NCBI RefSeq assembly: GCF_042849255.1
Contig: NZ_AP026866.1
Span: forward strand, 3,658,001 to 3,722,000
DNA length: 64,000 bases
Reading direction: 5' to 3'
Source: Oceaniferula spumae
GTDB taxonomy: Bacteria; Verrucomicrobiota; Verrucomicrobiia; Verrucomicrobiales; Akkermansiaceae
In this document: positions 39,104 to 48,695 of the stretch, piece after piece
Layout of the letters: every line of letters begins with the position of its first letter
How positions within the stretch are numbered: position 1 is the first letter of the stretch
Translations under genes and position numbers: made by a program
The notes under the pieces: model-generated
The model's database searches: none
Seen by the model: the letters and a program-made list of their open reading frames with translations, nothing else
Told to the model about the DNA's origin: nothing

Positions 39104-41284
39104 ATGAAATACATCACACACACGCTACTATGCATGTTAGCCATGGCGTTACATGCCAGTGGGTTAACTCTAACATCGGACAGCAATAATTACCCCTCAG
39201 TATCCAGCATCACAGTTTCATGGACTGCAGGATCAGGTAATGGTAAGGACTGGATTGGTCTTTACTCGGCAGGGGTCACCCCCGGAAGTCAACATGCGAT
39301 TGAGTGGGCTTACATTGGAGGCACGCAATCATCTACGGCCAATGGCCCCACGGATGGCTCGGTGACGTTCACCAATGTCAGCTTAGCCGCAGGTTCCTAC
39401 AGCCTCTACTATCTCAGTAACGATACATATAACATAGCGGCAGGCCCCACCAGCTTCAGCGTCAGCAATGCACCCACTGTAAGCACTAACAAGAGCAGCT
39501 ATACTTCTGGAGAAACAATCACTGTGAGCTACGCCAATGGGCCGGCCAATGACGCCGATTGGATCGGTGTTTATTTAAACGGGCAGACTCCCGGCCAAGG
39601 TGCCGCGTCGAGTTTCTGGGCTTACACAAACGGCACTCAGACAGCAGGGAGTGGCTCTGCGTCGGGTTCTGTTGACTTCACTAACCCAGGTTTGGCTGCA
39701 GGAAATTATAGCGTATTCTTCTTGGAAAACGATGGCTTCACAGTGCTGTCAGGGCCGTATAATTTCAGCGTGGTCCAAGGAAGCGGTGGAGGGCCGTCCG
39801 TCACTACTAACAAGTCGAGTTATGCTTATGACGAAACCATCACCGTCGACTTCGCAGGAGGCCCAGCCAATGACGCTGACTGGATTGCCGTCTATCCCAG
39901 CGGTCAGACACCTGGAGTAGGTGGATATGCTCTCTGGTTATATACCAATGGCACCACATCCACTGGAGGTGGTAGCTCGTCCGGAACGATTTATTTTTCC
40001 AGCCCCGGCTTATCACCCGGTAATTACGATATCTATTTTCTTGAGAACAATGGCTACACGGTTCTCTCAGGACCGAGCACAATCACCGTTGAGTCCCAAG
40101 CTGGCCCTGCCTTACCAAAATGGGCTGTGTCCACCTTTCGGCGTGTGCACGGCGTGGTAGGAAATGCGTATGTTGGAAAAATCGGAGCCTATGCAGCTGA
40201 TCCAGATGCCGGTGATACACTTAGTTTCTCTCTAGTCAGCGGTCCTTCCTGGCTTTCCGTGGCATCGAACGGCACGCTGTCAGGCACGCCTGCTAGCGGT
40301 GATGTGGGAACGAATACTTTTGTCGTTCGCGCTACCGATTTGGGCAATAACTCAGCGGATGCCACCATGACTATCAAGGTTTTCGCCAGTGGTGCTGAGG
40401 CAGTGAGTCAGATCAAAGTCCTTTCTTACAACTTGTGGCATGGATTTGGTAAAATAAACAACGGCCACCGCAAAGGACTCGAGTCCATCATTCAGTCTGA
40501 TGCGGACATCATTGGAACTCAGGAAACCGTCGACAACGTCAGCGGCTCGAACGTTTTTCAGGCACAAGCCGTTGCTGAAGCATTAGGCTGGCATTGGAGT
40601 CCGGTCTCAGGGGATTCTGGAATTATTAGCCGATATCCTATAACCGAAGAGTTCAGCGCTGGAATAGCTAATGGAATTAAAGTTGAACTAACCGCTAGCC
40701 CTAAGAAAGAGGTCATTCTCTACAACTGTCATCTCGACTACCTCCATTATGGTCCTTACGCGGCTCAGCTAAGTGGTGCCACAAGCAAGAAGGTGCTGAG
40801 GGAAGAGAAAAAGTCACAGCGTGATGAGGAAATTGCAGACATTATTTCTAACATGTCCGCTCATTTGAATAATGCGAATAATATCCCGGTTATTTTAACA
40901 GGTGATTTTAACGCTCCGTCACATCTGGATTGGACGTCTGCCACCGCTTCTTCACACGGTGGTGTGGGATACGTTGCTTGGCCGACGAGTCTTGCCTGTG
41001 TCAATGCCGGCCTACTGGACTCCTTCCGGATGATCCACCCGAACCCCGCCAATACTCCAGGGAATACTTGGTCACCACTCTTCAAGGGGAGCGAAGCTCA
41101 GGATAGAATCGATTTTGTCTATTATAAAGGTCATGGACTCACGGTGACCGATTCTCAAGTATATGTGAAAGCAGTAGAGGTAACGCTTGGAGCATGGGGC
41201 AGCAGTATCACCCCTGCACTCAACAACACTTGGCCATCTGACCACTCCGCAGTGCTATCCACCTTCACTGTTGCTGATCAGTAG
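39104..41284 (+). CDS. Secreted multidomain endonuclease/exonuclease/phosphatase-fold protein
   Basis: 726 residues. A signal peptide (1-20, ending HASG) is followed by three tandem domains of about 100 residues, each with a DWIG/DWIA-VY core and ending near YSLYYL, YSVFFLEN and YDIYFLEN; these resemble SKICH/CARDB-like beta sandwiches. Next comes an Ig/cadherin-like domain (LSFSLVSGPSWLSV, LSGTPASGDVGTN), then an EEP catalytic domain with the full motif set: SYNLWHG, GTQET, NCHLDY, LTGDFNAPSHLDW, RIDFVYY and WPSDHSAV. It could be a nuclease, sphingomyelinase-like or inositol-phosphate phosphatase; the substrate is not readable. No PEP-CTERM tail. Confidence 0.85.
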   Translation: MKYITHTLLCMLAMALHASGLTLTSDSNNYPSVSSITVSWTAGSGNGKDWIGLYSAGVTPGSQHAIEWAYIGGTQSSTANGPTDGSVTFTNVSLAAGSYSLYYLSNDTYNIAAGPTSFSVSNAPTVSTNKSSYTSGETITVSYANGPANDADWIGVYLNGQTPGQGAASSFWAYTNGTQTAGSGSASGSVDFTNPGLAAGNYSVFFLENDGFTVLSGPYNFSVVQGSGGGPSVTTNKSSYAYDETITVDFAGGPANDADWIAVYPSGQTPGVGGYALWLYTNGTTSTGGGSSSGTIYFSSPGLSPGNYDIYFLENNGYTVLSGPSTITVESQAGPALPKWAVSTFRRVHGVVGNAYVGKIGAYAADPDAGDTLSFSLVSGPSWLSVASNGTLSGTPASGDVGTNTFVVRATDLGNNSADATMTIKVFASGAEAVSQIKVLSYNLWHGFGKINNGHRKGLESIIQSDADIIGTQETVDNVSGSNVFQAQAVAEALGWHWSPVSGDSGIISRYPITEEFSAGIANGIKVELTASPKKEVILYNCHLDYLHYGPYAAQLSGATSKKVLREEKKSQRDEEIADIISNMSAHLNNANNIPVILTGDFNAPSHLDWTSATASSHGGVGYVAWPTSLACVNAGLLDSFRMIHPNPANTPGNTWSPLFKGSEAQDRIDFVYYKGHGLTVTDSQVYVKAVEVTLGAWGSSITPALNNTWPSDHSAVLSTFTVADQ

Positions 41285-41313
41285 AGCTGAAATCTACAAA
41301 CTCTGAGTAGATC

Positions 41314-41351
41314 AATCGGGTGTGCATTATTCTGCATACCCGATTTTTTTT
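41314..41351. terminator. Bidirectional intrinsic terminator
   Basis: A 13-bp stem (AATCGGGT...ACCCGATT, then one G-T and TGCA/TGCA) with a 6-nt loop is followed by a T run on the plus strand. A short A-rich flank before the stem lets it also serve the converging polyamine operon. Confidence 0.85.
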
Positions 41352-41372
41352 GTTCAGTCCACAAGCCTATTC

Positions 41373-41765
41373 CTATATCCGTGCGGTTTCAATCACAGGC
41401 GGCCGTCTTTCCAAACGTGTCAGGGTATGTTTCCCCGGGTTGAATGCCGCTAGCAGCTGGTCGGTGATATTTTCCGCGATCTCCGGTAGGCCACAGGTGA
41501 AGACATCGAGAGCCGCGTAGCCGTGTTCCGGCCATGTGTGAATGGCGATGTGGCTTTCGGCGATGACTACCACTCCACTGAGCCCATGGGGATTGAACTG
41601 GTGCAGCACGGTTTCGACTACGGTGGCCCCTGCTTCCTTGGCGGCTTTTTCCAGTGTCTTTTTTAGCAGCGGTAAGTCTGTTAGTAAGGCCGGGACACAG
41701 TCGGCACACTCCAGGAGGTAGTGAACTCCGGGGGCTGGGTGTGATGGCTGTGATTCGGGAAACAT
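41373..41765 (-). CDS. speH: S-adenosylmethionine decarboxylase proenzyme (class 1B)
   Basis: 130 residues. It makes decarboxylated AdoMet, the aminopropyl donor for spermidine. The self-cleavage site is in VVVIAESHIAIHTWPEHGYA, where Ser of ESH becomes the pyruvoyl group; the FTCG motif with the active-site Cys follows. It is the last gene of the six-gene operon, 5 nt after the K+ channel gene. Confidence 0.93.
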   Translation of the reverse strand: MFPESQPSHPAPGVHYLLECADCVPALLTDLPLLKKTLEKAAKEAGATVVETVLHQFNPHGLSGVVVIAESHIAIHTWPEHGYAALDVFTCGLPEIAENITDQLLAAFNPGKHTLTRLERRPPVIETARI

Positions 41766-41770
41766 GGTGG

Positions 41771-42862
41771 TTATGAGGCTAAAAGAGCGTTTTCAAAGTC
41801 AGTAAAATGCTTGCGGCTATCCGTCAGCACAAAAAGTTGATCACTGGCTTCGATAATCACCGATTTGGCAGGATTAAGTATGCTGTCTGCGCCGCGTTTG
41901 ATACCGATGATTTGTAATTCAGTATCGCTTTTCAAGGCAGCCGCTTGAAGTTCACGAATGGGTTTGCCAGTGAGTCGAGTTTCGCACACGTAGAGCTGAC
42001 TGCCGACCTTGTTTGATAACAGCTGGGAGAACGCACCGTGTAATCCAGGGTGGAGAAATTCCTGCACGAGGATGCGATCGCAGATGCCCTCGGTGGCCAC
42101 CGCGCTGTCGATGGTTGAGTGGCTGACCATGCGCAGGCTGCGCTCGTTCACCAGCTCGGCGACGGTGTTGATGTTAGTGCCGGTTTCTTGTTCGATGTGT
42201 TCGATGATCGAGCCAATGGCGTAGGTGCAGGCGTCACTTGATGGTGAGCCAGGGTCCTTGGCGAGGACGAAGGCTCCCGTCGCCAGGCGGATGTTAGCGC
42301 GTTCCAGAGCAAGGTCATCGGTCGGGTCGCCTTTGACAAATTCGATGCCTTCCTTGCGCAGCGAGTGGGGGATTTCATCGATCGAATCGCAGAGTAACAC
42401 GATGTCAGTGTCCCGGTGTCGCTCGGTAGCACGAATTTCCTGCACGATTTGCAGAACTTTGGATTCCGAGGGGCAGTGACAGATGATGATGTGGTTTTTC
42501 ATTTTACAAGGGGCTAGACCTTTTCGTTTGCGGGCGGAGAAATCAATGAGGGCTTCGGCGAGGCTTCCTAACAGGTAGCCGATCAGTCCGATGCCGAGGA
42601 TGAAACAGGGGTAGGCGATGAAGAACCGGCCGATGAATGTCTGCGGATAGTAATCACCGTAGCCTACCGTGGTCATAGTGACCATCGCCCACCAGATCGA
42701 GTCTGTTAGGGTGAGGTCCGCTTGCACATCGCGTTCGGCATAGTAAAACCCGACACCGAAGATGAGGTTCAGCAAAAACGCACCCGAGAGGGCGATGAGG
42801 ATACGGCCTAGCAGGGAAATTTTTCCCAGCTGAAGGATGCGGCGCAGTATCACGAAAATCAT
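41771..42862 (-). CDS. Potassium channel with RCK/TrkA-N regulatory domain
   Basis: 363 residues. Two transmembrane segments flank a pore loop with the selectivity filter TTVGYGD near residue 66. A cytoplasmic RCK domain begins at KNHIIICHCPSESKVLQIV; the usual GxGxxG is replaced by CHCPSES, so NAD binding may be lost or altered. A C-terminal TrkA-C-like domain follows. Its position between polyamine genes suggests gating by, or compensation for, polyamines, which are known to block K+ channels; that is inference. Confidence 0.88.
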   Translation of the reverse strand: MIFVILRRILQLGKISLLGRILIALSGAFLLNLIFGVGFYYAERDVQADLTLTDSIWWAMVTMTTVGYGDYYPQTFIGRFFIAYPCFILGIGLIGYLLGSLAEALIDFSARKRKGLAPCKMKNHIIICHCPSESKVLQIVQEIRATERHRDTDIVLLCDSIDEIPHSLRKEGIEFVKGDPTDDLALERANIRLATGAFVLAKDPGSPSSDACTYAIGSIIEHIEQETGTNINTVAELVNERSLRMVSHSTIDSAVATEGICDRILVQEFLHPGLHGAFSQLLSNKVGSQLYVCETRLTGKPIRELQAAALKSDTELQIIGIKRGADSILNPAKSVIIEASDQLFVLTDSRKHFTDFENALLAS

Positions 42863-42884
42863 GGCGGAAAAGAAAGGGGGAGGT

Positions 42885-43676
42885 TCAGTCCAGGGTCCAG
42901 GGCTTCTGCCAGATCGGGCTGTCCCAGCCGGGCAGAGGCTTGGGGATATCGTAGTTATGCCGGTCTTTCAGCGGATACCACGCTTGCAGGTTGCTGTGAA
43001 TGCCGACATCGGACGGATGTATCTCGCGGAGAATGCGGAAGCCTTGCTCGGCGATGTCATCTAACACATCTTCACCGGAGATGGTGCCGCCTTCGACGTG
43101 ATCGTCCGGATAGGCGAGATCGATGGGTTTGATTGCGCTGTTGCAGATTTCCAGAATCTCATCCCAGAGGTTTCCGGAGTTCATTTCCAGCGGCCAGTAA
43201 GTATTGCCATCGGCCAGACGGTTCTCATGCACAAACTGGCAGTAAACCATCTCCACCGCACTGCCTCCCAGGTGTTCGATGATGGGGATGCGCAGATCCT
43301 CCCAGCGTTCGTTGTCCAAGTAACGTTCCCAGGCAGCGGTGGATGTAAAATTATCAAACTCTTCGAAAGCAAACTGCCCCTCGGCGAGATCGACGGCGGA
43401 GAAGATATCGAAGTAAGTCAGCAGGGTGGTGTAACGCGCGGCGAAGGCACTGGCTTTGCTTTTGCCTGATTCTGTTAGCACGTAGTGGTGCTTGTCATTG
43501 ATCTCCACCAGCTCCTTCGATTGCAGCCAAGTGAGCGTGGGCTGGAGGTATTCTTCGTCGTTCGGCAGCAGCACATCGTAGCTGCGGTTTTCCTTGTGCA
43601 TGAGCGACAGCAGGAAGGTGCCGGCGAAGGTTTTGATTTCCTCCGAAGAAATGGAGAAATGGATGACGGAATACAT
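42885..43676 (-). CDS. Winged-helix-like protein of the polyamine operon
   Basis: 263 residues, soluble. Residues 20-80 look like a winged helix (LLSLMHKENRSYDVLL, then TWLQSKELVEINDKHHYVLT). The C-terminal two thirds are rich in acidic and aromatic residues (WERYLDNERWEDLRIP, MVYCQFVHENRL), with no recognised domain. No membrane segment. It lies 9 nt after the DUF350 gene and 22 nt before the channel, so it is clearly cotranscribed. Confidence 0.6.
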   Translation of the reverse strand: MYSVIHFSISSEEIKTFAGTFLLSLMHKENRSYDVLLPNDEEYLQPTLTWLQSKELVEINDKHHYVLTESGKSKASAFAARYTTLLTYFDIFSAVDLAEGQFAFEEFDNFTSTAAWERYLDNERWEDLRIPIIEHLGGSAVEMVYCQFVHENRLADGNTYWPLEMNSGNLWDEILEICNSAIKPIDLAYPDDHVEGGTISGEDVLDDIAEQGFRILREIHPSDVGIHSNLQAWYPLKDRHNYDIPKPLPGWDSPIWQKPWTLD

Positions 43677-43685
43677 GACTGAATG

Positions 43686-44582
43686 TTAGAAAAAGGATCC
43701 CTGAATGAGCAAGGCGACGCCCACGGCGGTGGATACCTCGATCAGTGCGGCACCCCAGTTCTGGTCCTTGTGGATTTCATCATCAAGATGAGCACCGGGC
43801 AGGAGGATCTTATCCACGACGCAGCGTGTAATGATCAAGAGCACGGCGGCGACGATGCCCCAGACGACGAGCGAGCCGATGCTGTCGTAGCGTTTGACAA
43901 AAAATTCCAGCAGCAGGCCGAAGGCGATCAAACTACCGCCCAGTGCCACACCGGCGGCGGCATTGTCGCGCTCGATTTCCGCATGGAGATCGAAGCGGGT
44001 GCATTTCTGGTAGATGAAGCAGAAGACGAACAGTAGGATCTGAGTGATGACAAACCAGACGACGGCGGCACCGAGTTCGGCGATAAAGGAACCGGATTCT
44101 TCATCGCCTAACACAGCACGGATCACCAGAGCGGTGGCGATGTAGGAACCTGCCTGGGCGGCACCCATGCCGATGTTTTTATCGGTGACCAGTTCCTTTT
44201 TGTTAGAAAACTTGGGGAAGAGAACTTTATCGTTAAAGATGCGGGAGATCAGCAGTAGCACACAGGCGATGCCGGCCCATGCAGCGGTGCTTCCAAGATC
44301 GATGAGCCAGGCATTTTCATCCGCCTCCAGCACTTTCAAGCTGGCAGGAGCGGTGAGGATGCCGTGGATGACCAAGCAGAGGGAAAAGAGGAATCCGGCG
44401 AAGGAAACCGCCACGGCCTTGTTGTCGTGCTTGGTCAGTTGGTCGTTCAGTGAGTAACCGGCGCAGGCTTGGTTAATGGCTTTGGCCAGCCAGAGAATGG
44501 CGGCGGCTACGATGAGGTAAACAGCCACCCGCAAGTCGGCAAGGTCGCTGAGTGCGGAGAAATCGAATGCGTTTTCAAACAT
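43686..44582 (-). CDS. DUF350 integral membrane protein (tandem repeat)
   Basis: 298 residues with about eight transmembrane segments in two DUF350 repeats. Each repeat has a conserved block: LTKHDNKAVAVSFAGFLF near residue 50 and IERDNAAAGVALGGSLIAFG near residue 205, containing the charged D/N-A pattern of the family (E. coli YjfL). DUF350 genes recur with AdoMet decarboxylase, spermidine synthase and ion-channel genes. Biochemical role unknown. Confidence 0.85.
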   Translation of the reverse strand: MFENAFDFSALSDLADLRVAVYLIVAAAILWLAKAINQACAGYSLNDQLTKHDNKAVAVSFAGFLFSLCLVIHGILTAPASLKVLEADENAWLIDLGSTAAWAGIACVLLLISRIFNDKVLFPKFSNKKELVTDKNIGMGAAQAGSYIATALVIRAVLGDEESGSFIAELGAAVVWFVITQILLFVFCFIYQKCTRFDLHAEIERDNAAAGVALGGSLIAFGLLLEFFVKRYDSIGSLVVWGIVAAVLLIITRCVVDKILLPGAHLDDEIHKDQNWGAALIEVSTAVGVALLIQGSFF

Positions 44583-44603
44583 GGGATGTGATTTTTAGGG
44601 GGA

Positions 44604-45443
44604 TTATTTGCCGCCGCCGAAGGAGCTGCGTGAGCGGGAGGATGAGGAACTGCCGTAACGGGACGATGAGGATTTGGATCCGAAGCCCTTGCGGCTGGAA
44701 AGCGTCTTGGAAGGATTGCGTTTCTGGAAGCTTTTCTGGCTGGCAGTGGGGTTCTTCAGCGGGGCTTTGATCTTGCTGGCCGTCTTATTGAAATTCGGAG
44801 ACTTGATGGGTTTCTGCACCGCAGGTTTGGTGCTGGACTGGATGTTTTTGGCGTAAGGCTGGGCTTTGTGGTGGTTGTTATAAGCCGCGCTGGATCTGGG
44901 CGAGTAACTCGAGTAGTAGCTAGGGTAGCGGTTGTAGCCCCATGGTGAATAGTAAGGACGGTGGGCGCTGATGAGGTAGCTCCAGAGCAGCACATCCGTC
45001 ATCGATGTGCGGTGATGATAGTAGTGATTGTTGCCGTAGATGTGGCTGTTTCCGTGGGTCTGCACGGTGACTTGTTTGTCGGCTCCCTGCTCAAACTGGA
45101 TGACACAGAGCTCCTGTTCCTCATTTTCCTCCGCACTCAATTCGGTGGTGAGTGAGAATCCATGTTGGCCGTCCTGATTGATTTCGGTGACCTTGATGTA
45201 GTCCACCTTGCTGTCCTCATCGAGGTCGAGGTTATTGATCTGGTTGCCTTTTTCGTTGAGTTTTTTCTCGAACTCCTCGGCGGTTTTCACCTTGGTGGCC
45301 AGATCGGTGACGGCTTGGAGGTTGAGTCCGTCGGCGGCTGTCTGGACGATGGTGGTGACGTATTGCGTGTCTTTTTTACCACAGCCGCTGAGTAATAGGG
45401 CGGCGGCAGCCAGGGGGAGGAGAAGGAGTCTTTGAATCATCAT
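44604..45443 (-). CDS. Low-complexity lipoprotein of the polyamine operon
   Basis: 279 residues. The lipobox LLLSGC puts the lipidated Cys near residue 21. Residues 25-135 form a compact acidic domain (LDLDEDSKVDYIKVTEIN, LSAEENEEQEL). The remainder is a His/Tyr-rich then Ser/Lys/Arg-rich tail (SSSSRYGSSSSS, ending FGGGK) that is probably disordered and strongly basic. Such tails may bind envelope polyanions. It lies between the aminopropyltransferase and DUF350 genes. Confidence 0.75.
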   Translation of the reverse strand: MMIQRLLLLPLAAAALLLSGCGKKDTQYVTTIVQTAADGLNLQAVTDLATKVKTAEEFEKKLNEKGNQINNLDLDEDSKVDYIKVTEINQDGQHGFSLTTELSAEENEEQELCVIQFEQGADKQVTVQTHGNSHIYGNNHYYHHRTSMTDVLLWSYLISAHRPYYSPWGYNRYPSYYSSYSPRSSAAYNNHHKAQPYAKNIQSSTKPAVQKPIKSPNFNKTASKIKAPLKNPTASQKSFQKRNPSKTLSSRKGFGSKSSSSRYGSSSSSRSRSSFGGGK

Positions 45444-45454
45444 TAGGAGGGCGG

Positions 45455-47116
45455 TTAGTATTTCCAGCCTTGAAGGTAATATTCCAAAACGGCAGGTCGG
45501 GTCAATGTTGTGATATTTTCGTTAGGGGTGTCGAGAGTTCCTTTGCCAAAATGGAGACTCGCACGGATCAGATCGGGCGTGAGATAACGGAGATCGGAGG
45601 GGAGTGGTCGGCTGTTTTCCAGTTTGTGGGTCAGTTCTGGCTCGGTTTGTGTCCCTTGGTGGCCAGCGATCCACCACCCCCACTCGCCGAAGGACGGCAC
45701 GTGATCATGGTAGGGCACGGCGCTGTAACCAGCAGCTCTGAGAGTGCGACCGATGCAGAGAAACGCTTCCTTGGCCCGATACGGTGAGGTGGACTGCTGC
45801 ACCAGCACACCGTCCGCGTTGAGTTTGCTTTTTAACGCCTGGTAAAATGGCAGACTGTAGAGCTTGGCGAGATCCGGACTGGAGGGGTCTGGGAAATCGA
45901 GGATGATGCAGTCGAATGTGCCGGTCGCCTGCTGTACATAGGCAATGGCGTCCAGATTGATCACTTGGAGCTCTGGCGAGTAGGGATTTCCGGGCTGGAT
46001 GGTGCGCCGCTGGTTGGGTAGCTCGAGCGAGTATCTGCCGTGTGGGTTGATTGTTTGATTAGAAACCGTCTGCACACGTGCGTTGGTTAGGCTGCCCTGA
46101 TTGATGCCCACGAGATCCGGCTGCTCGGCGGCGAGTCGGGTCATTTCCGGATCCAGATCGACCAGCACGATTTCTTCGACGTCAGGGTACTTCAGCAGCT
46201 CGCGCACCGCCAAGCCATCGCCGCCGCCGAGCACAAGTATCCGTTTTCTGTTAGTAAGCAACTGCATCGGCGGGTGCACTAACATTTCGTGGTAAATGAA
46301 CTCATCCGTGGAGGAAAATTGGATATGGCCGTTGATGTAACAGCGGAGGTTGTCTTTCTTGTCCTTGGTGAGAACGATGTGCTGATACTGGGTGGTTTCT
46401 GAGAAGATGATCCGATCAAGATAAAGCTGCTGTTCGGCGTAGAGCGACCAGCGGTGGGAGTTTGCCACACCGATACCCAAAGCCACAGTAGTGACAATGA
46501 TGCCGATCAGGATGAGCGCCGGTTGACGTGTCTGTTTCCGAAAGAAAACCCAGCAGAGCAAAGCCGCCGCCACGGTGAGGAAGGCCAAAATGTAAGCCGT
46601 CTGATGCAGGGAGAAAAACTTAGGCAGCACAAAGATCCACAGCAAGCCCCCTGCCAGCGCGCCGATGTAATCCATTTTCAAGACCCGCGCCAGATTGTTC
46701 CGAATGTCCTCCGAGTAGCCCTCGTTGATACGTGTGATCAGCGGGATTTCAAAACCGATCAGCAGTCCGATCACAGAGATCAGGGAGTAGTGCACGAGAC
46801 CGAATTGATAAGGTGCGTAAGAAAATGCCAGCAACATCAGCAGCGGTCCAAACCCTCCCAGCAGAGCTAACAGAAGCTGCGAACCAAGTATCGAAGAGAC
46901 CACACGCTTTGCCGGAATAAACCGCTGGATCTCCGCGCCCATGCCCATACAAAAGAGCATAATGGCAATCACCACCGCCCACTGCTGGACACTATTACCC
47001 AGTAAATCCGACGCAATCCGTGAAAAGGTATATTCGTAAGCAAGTCCACAGCCGCCCATCACGAAAATGACGACCCCAAGAATCCATCCGGGACTGTGAT
47101 CTGCTGAGCGCGGCAT
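45455..47116 (-). CDS. Membrane-fused polyamine aminopropyltransferase (spermidine synthase-like)
   Basis: 553 residues. The N-terminal half has seven or so transmembrane helices beginning ILGVVIFVMGGCGLAYEYTF. The C-terminal half is a spermidine-synthase fold: YQHIVLTKDKK, RILVLGGGDGLAVRELLKY (dcAdoMet site), VLVDLDPEMTRLA, then FDCIILDFPDPSSPDLAKLY with the catalytic Asp. It transfers aminopropyl groups, probably to putrescine or a related amine, at the membrane. It is the first gene of the operon and pairs with SpeH, which makes the donor. Confidence 0.88.
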   Translation of the reverse strand: MPRSADHSPGWILGVVIFVMGGCGLAYEYTFSRIASDLLGNSVQQWAVVIAIMLFCMGMGAEIQRFIPAKRVVSSILGSQLLLALLGGFGPLLMLLAFSYAPYQFGLVHYSLISVIGLLIGFEIPLITRINEGYSEDIRNNLARVLKMDYIGALAGGLLWIFVLPKFFSLHQTAYILAFLTVAAALLCWVFFRKQTRQPALILIGIIVTTVALGIGVANSHRWSLYAEQQLYLDRIIFSETTQYQHIVLTKDKKDNLRCYINGHIQFSSTDEFIYHEMLVHPPMQLLTNRKRILVLGGGDGLAVRELLKYPDVEEIVLVDLDPEMTRLAAEQPDLVGINQGSLTNARVQTVSNQTINPHGRYSLELPNQRRTIQPGNPYSPELQVINLDAIAYVQQATGTFDCIILDFPDPSSPDLAKLYSLPFYQALKSKLNADGVLVQQSTSPYRAKEAFLCIGRTLRAAGYSAVPYHDHVPSFGEWGWWIAGHQGTQTEPELTHKLENSRPLPSDLRYLTPDLIRASLHFGKGTLDTPNENITTLTRPAVLEYYLQGWKY

Positions 47117-47170
47117 GGGTGAGCTATAATCAGGCTGGACTGTGCTGGCACGACTAAATGCCAGATAATT

Positions 47171-48643
47171 CTAGTCAGGATCAGGAAAGGTGAATGTATC
47201 CTTGTTCTGCTTCCACCATTTCTGAGCAGTCTTGGCGTGCCAGGAGGCTCTTTCGTTTTTATGGTTTTGATACCATTTTTGACCCGTGAGTGATTGAAAG
47301 GTGATAACAGCCTCTTCATTTACCATCGCCCAAGAATGAGCTGAACCGCCGTCAATGACCAAGCTGTAGCTGTGGATACACGGGTCGACTTCAGCTAAGG
47401 CAAACATGGCATCGTGTAGTAGATATGTATTCCAGTGGAAATCATCTACAGTCACGAGTTTGGAATCCTTTTTTAAATGTGCTAGAGCCACGGTGTAAGC
47501 TGTGTGATCAGGTGTGGGTTTGGTGTTTTCCTTCAGGTATAAGGCTACTTTTTCTCTGATGCTTTGGTCGTCTAATAAGGATAATGCTAGTGCAGCCGTC
47601 GCAACAGGTGACGGGTTCTGCGGATAATCCGAGGTCGGTCCGATGATCATGAATTCATGTTCGCCAAAAACATATGGCCGGAGTAGATCGGCAACCCCTG
47701 TAATCTTGTGGCGGGCAAACCATAGAAAACTTTGCGATAGATGATAGTTGTCCGCAGGATGCTGGAGTGATTTTTTAAGGAGTGTTAGAAGGTGCTGTTG
47801 CTGTGCAGAGGAGAAAGGTGGTTTGAAAATATCATGACGCACCATCAAGAAACAGGCACCCGTGCTCTCGGCGGGTGACAGATCAGGTGCAGCATTGAGC
47901 AGCTTGAGTCGGGAGTTTTCAGGCAGCATAGTTAGGGCCTCTTCTGCGATTTGGTCAGCGATTCTGTAGGTGAGCCATGGTGCGGGCCTAGTGCTGAAAG
48001 CTCGGAAGATATCTTTCCCCAGATCGAGGTGTGATTCGTAGGCGGCGATAAGGCGTTCGGCTTGTTGTTTGATCACATCTTCGTGATCCGTGTCCGCGCT
48101 TCTTGAGTAATCAAAGTGTTGGTGGGCGCCTTCGTTAAAACAGGCCACAAACCTTTGATGATTGGTTTTCTTCGTGGCGGCTTCCTTTTCCTTGGCTCGC
48201 CGTGTGTCCGCTGGATAGTCGAATCCATTTTTTTCAAACCACTCAATCAGATCACTCGACGACTCCTGAGTTAGCAGGCTGTCTTCATCCCACTGTCCGC
48301 TATGCCAGCGTAGACTGCGATTGTGATGGTATCCGACCGTGCCCATGGAAATTTTACCCTGATACAAGGTCATGAGAAAATCCCCGTCACACATGCAATG
48401 AAAACCGCTTTGTGAATCGTTGATTTTGATCATTGATAACAATTCGGTCACCTTATCGTGGCCATCAATGGTGTGCCAAACGACTTGTTCGCGAGGCTTC
48501 TGGATGAGGATACGATCTGCTGCAGCGAAATGGGTGGATAGTTCTTCGGCTCGTTGTGAACTGAGCACTTCCTCAACAGGTGCTTTTCGATCACATGCTG
48601 CAATGAATAAGCAAAAGACGAGTATCGAGCTAACGGATCGCAT
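47171..48643 (-). CDS. Hypothetical lipoprotein
   Basis: About 490 residues from the ATG at 48643 (or 48655). A signal peptide ends in LFIAAC, with the Cys about 16 residues in. The N-terminal domain contains FHCMCDGDFLMTLY and WHSGQWDEDS; the C-terminal part is helical and may contain HEAT-like repeats (VATAALALSLLDDQSIREKV). No known family. It overlaps neither neighbour and precedes nothing in a clear operon. Confidence 0.65.
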   Translation of the reverse strand: MRSVSSILVFCLFIAACDRKAPVEEVLSSQRAEELSTHFAAADRILIQKPREQVVWHTIDGHDKVTELLSMIKINDSQSGFHCMCDGDFLMTLYQGKISMGTVGYHHNRSLRWHSGQWDEDSLLTQESSSDLIEWFEKNGFDYPADTRRAKEKEAATKKTNHQRFVACFNEGAHQHFDYSRSADTDHEDVIKQQAERLIAAYESHLDLGKDIFRAFSTRPAPWLTYRIADQIAEEALTMLPENSRLKLLNAAPDLSPAESTGACFLMVRHDIFKPPFSSAQQQHLLTLLKKSLQHPADNYHLSQSFLWFARHKITGVADLLRPYVFGEHEFMIIGPTSDYPQNPSPVATAALALSLLDDQSIREKVALYLKENTKPTPDHTAYTVALAHLKKDSKLVTVDDFHWNTYLLHDAMFALAEVDPCIHSYSLVIDGGSAHSWAMVNEEAVITFQSLTGQKWYQNHKNERASWHAKTAQKWWKQNKDTFTFPDPD

Positions 48644-48695
48644 GATAGGCATCATGATACGAGCCAGAGAGAAGTTAGGCAAGATAGGAAGCCAT

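Noticed and set aside
39470..40090. DNA repeats within the gene at 39104 that could look like a repeat array or CRISPR
   Set aside because: The spacing is about 300 nt and the repeats encode homologous protein domains in one frame.
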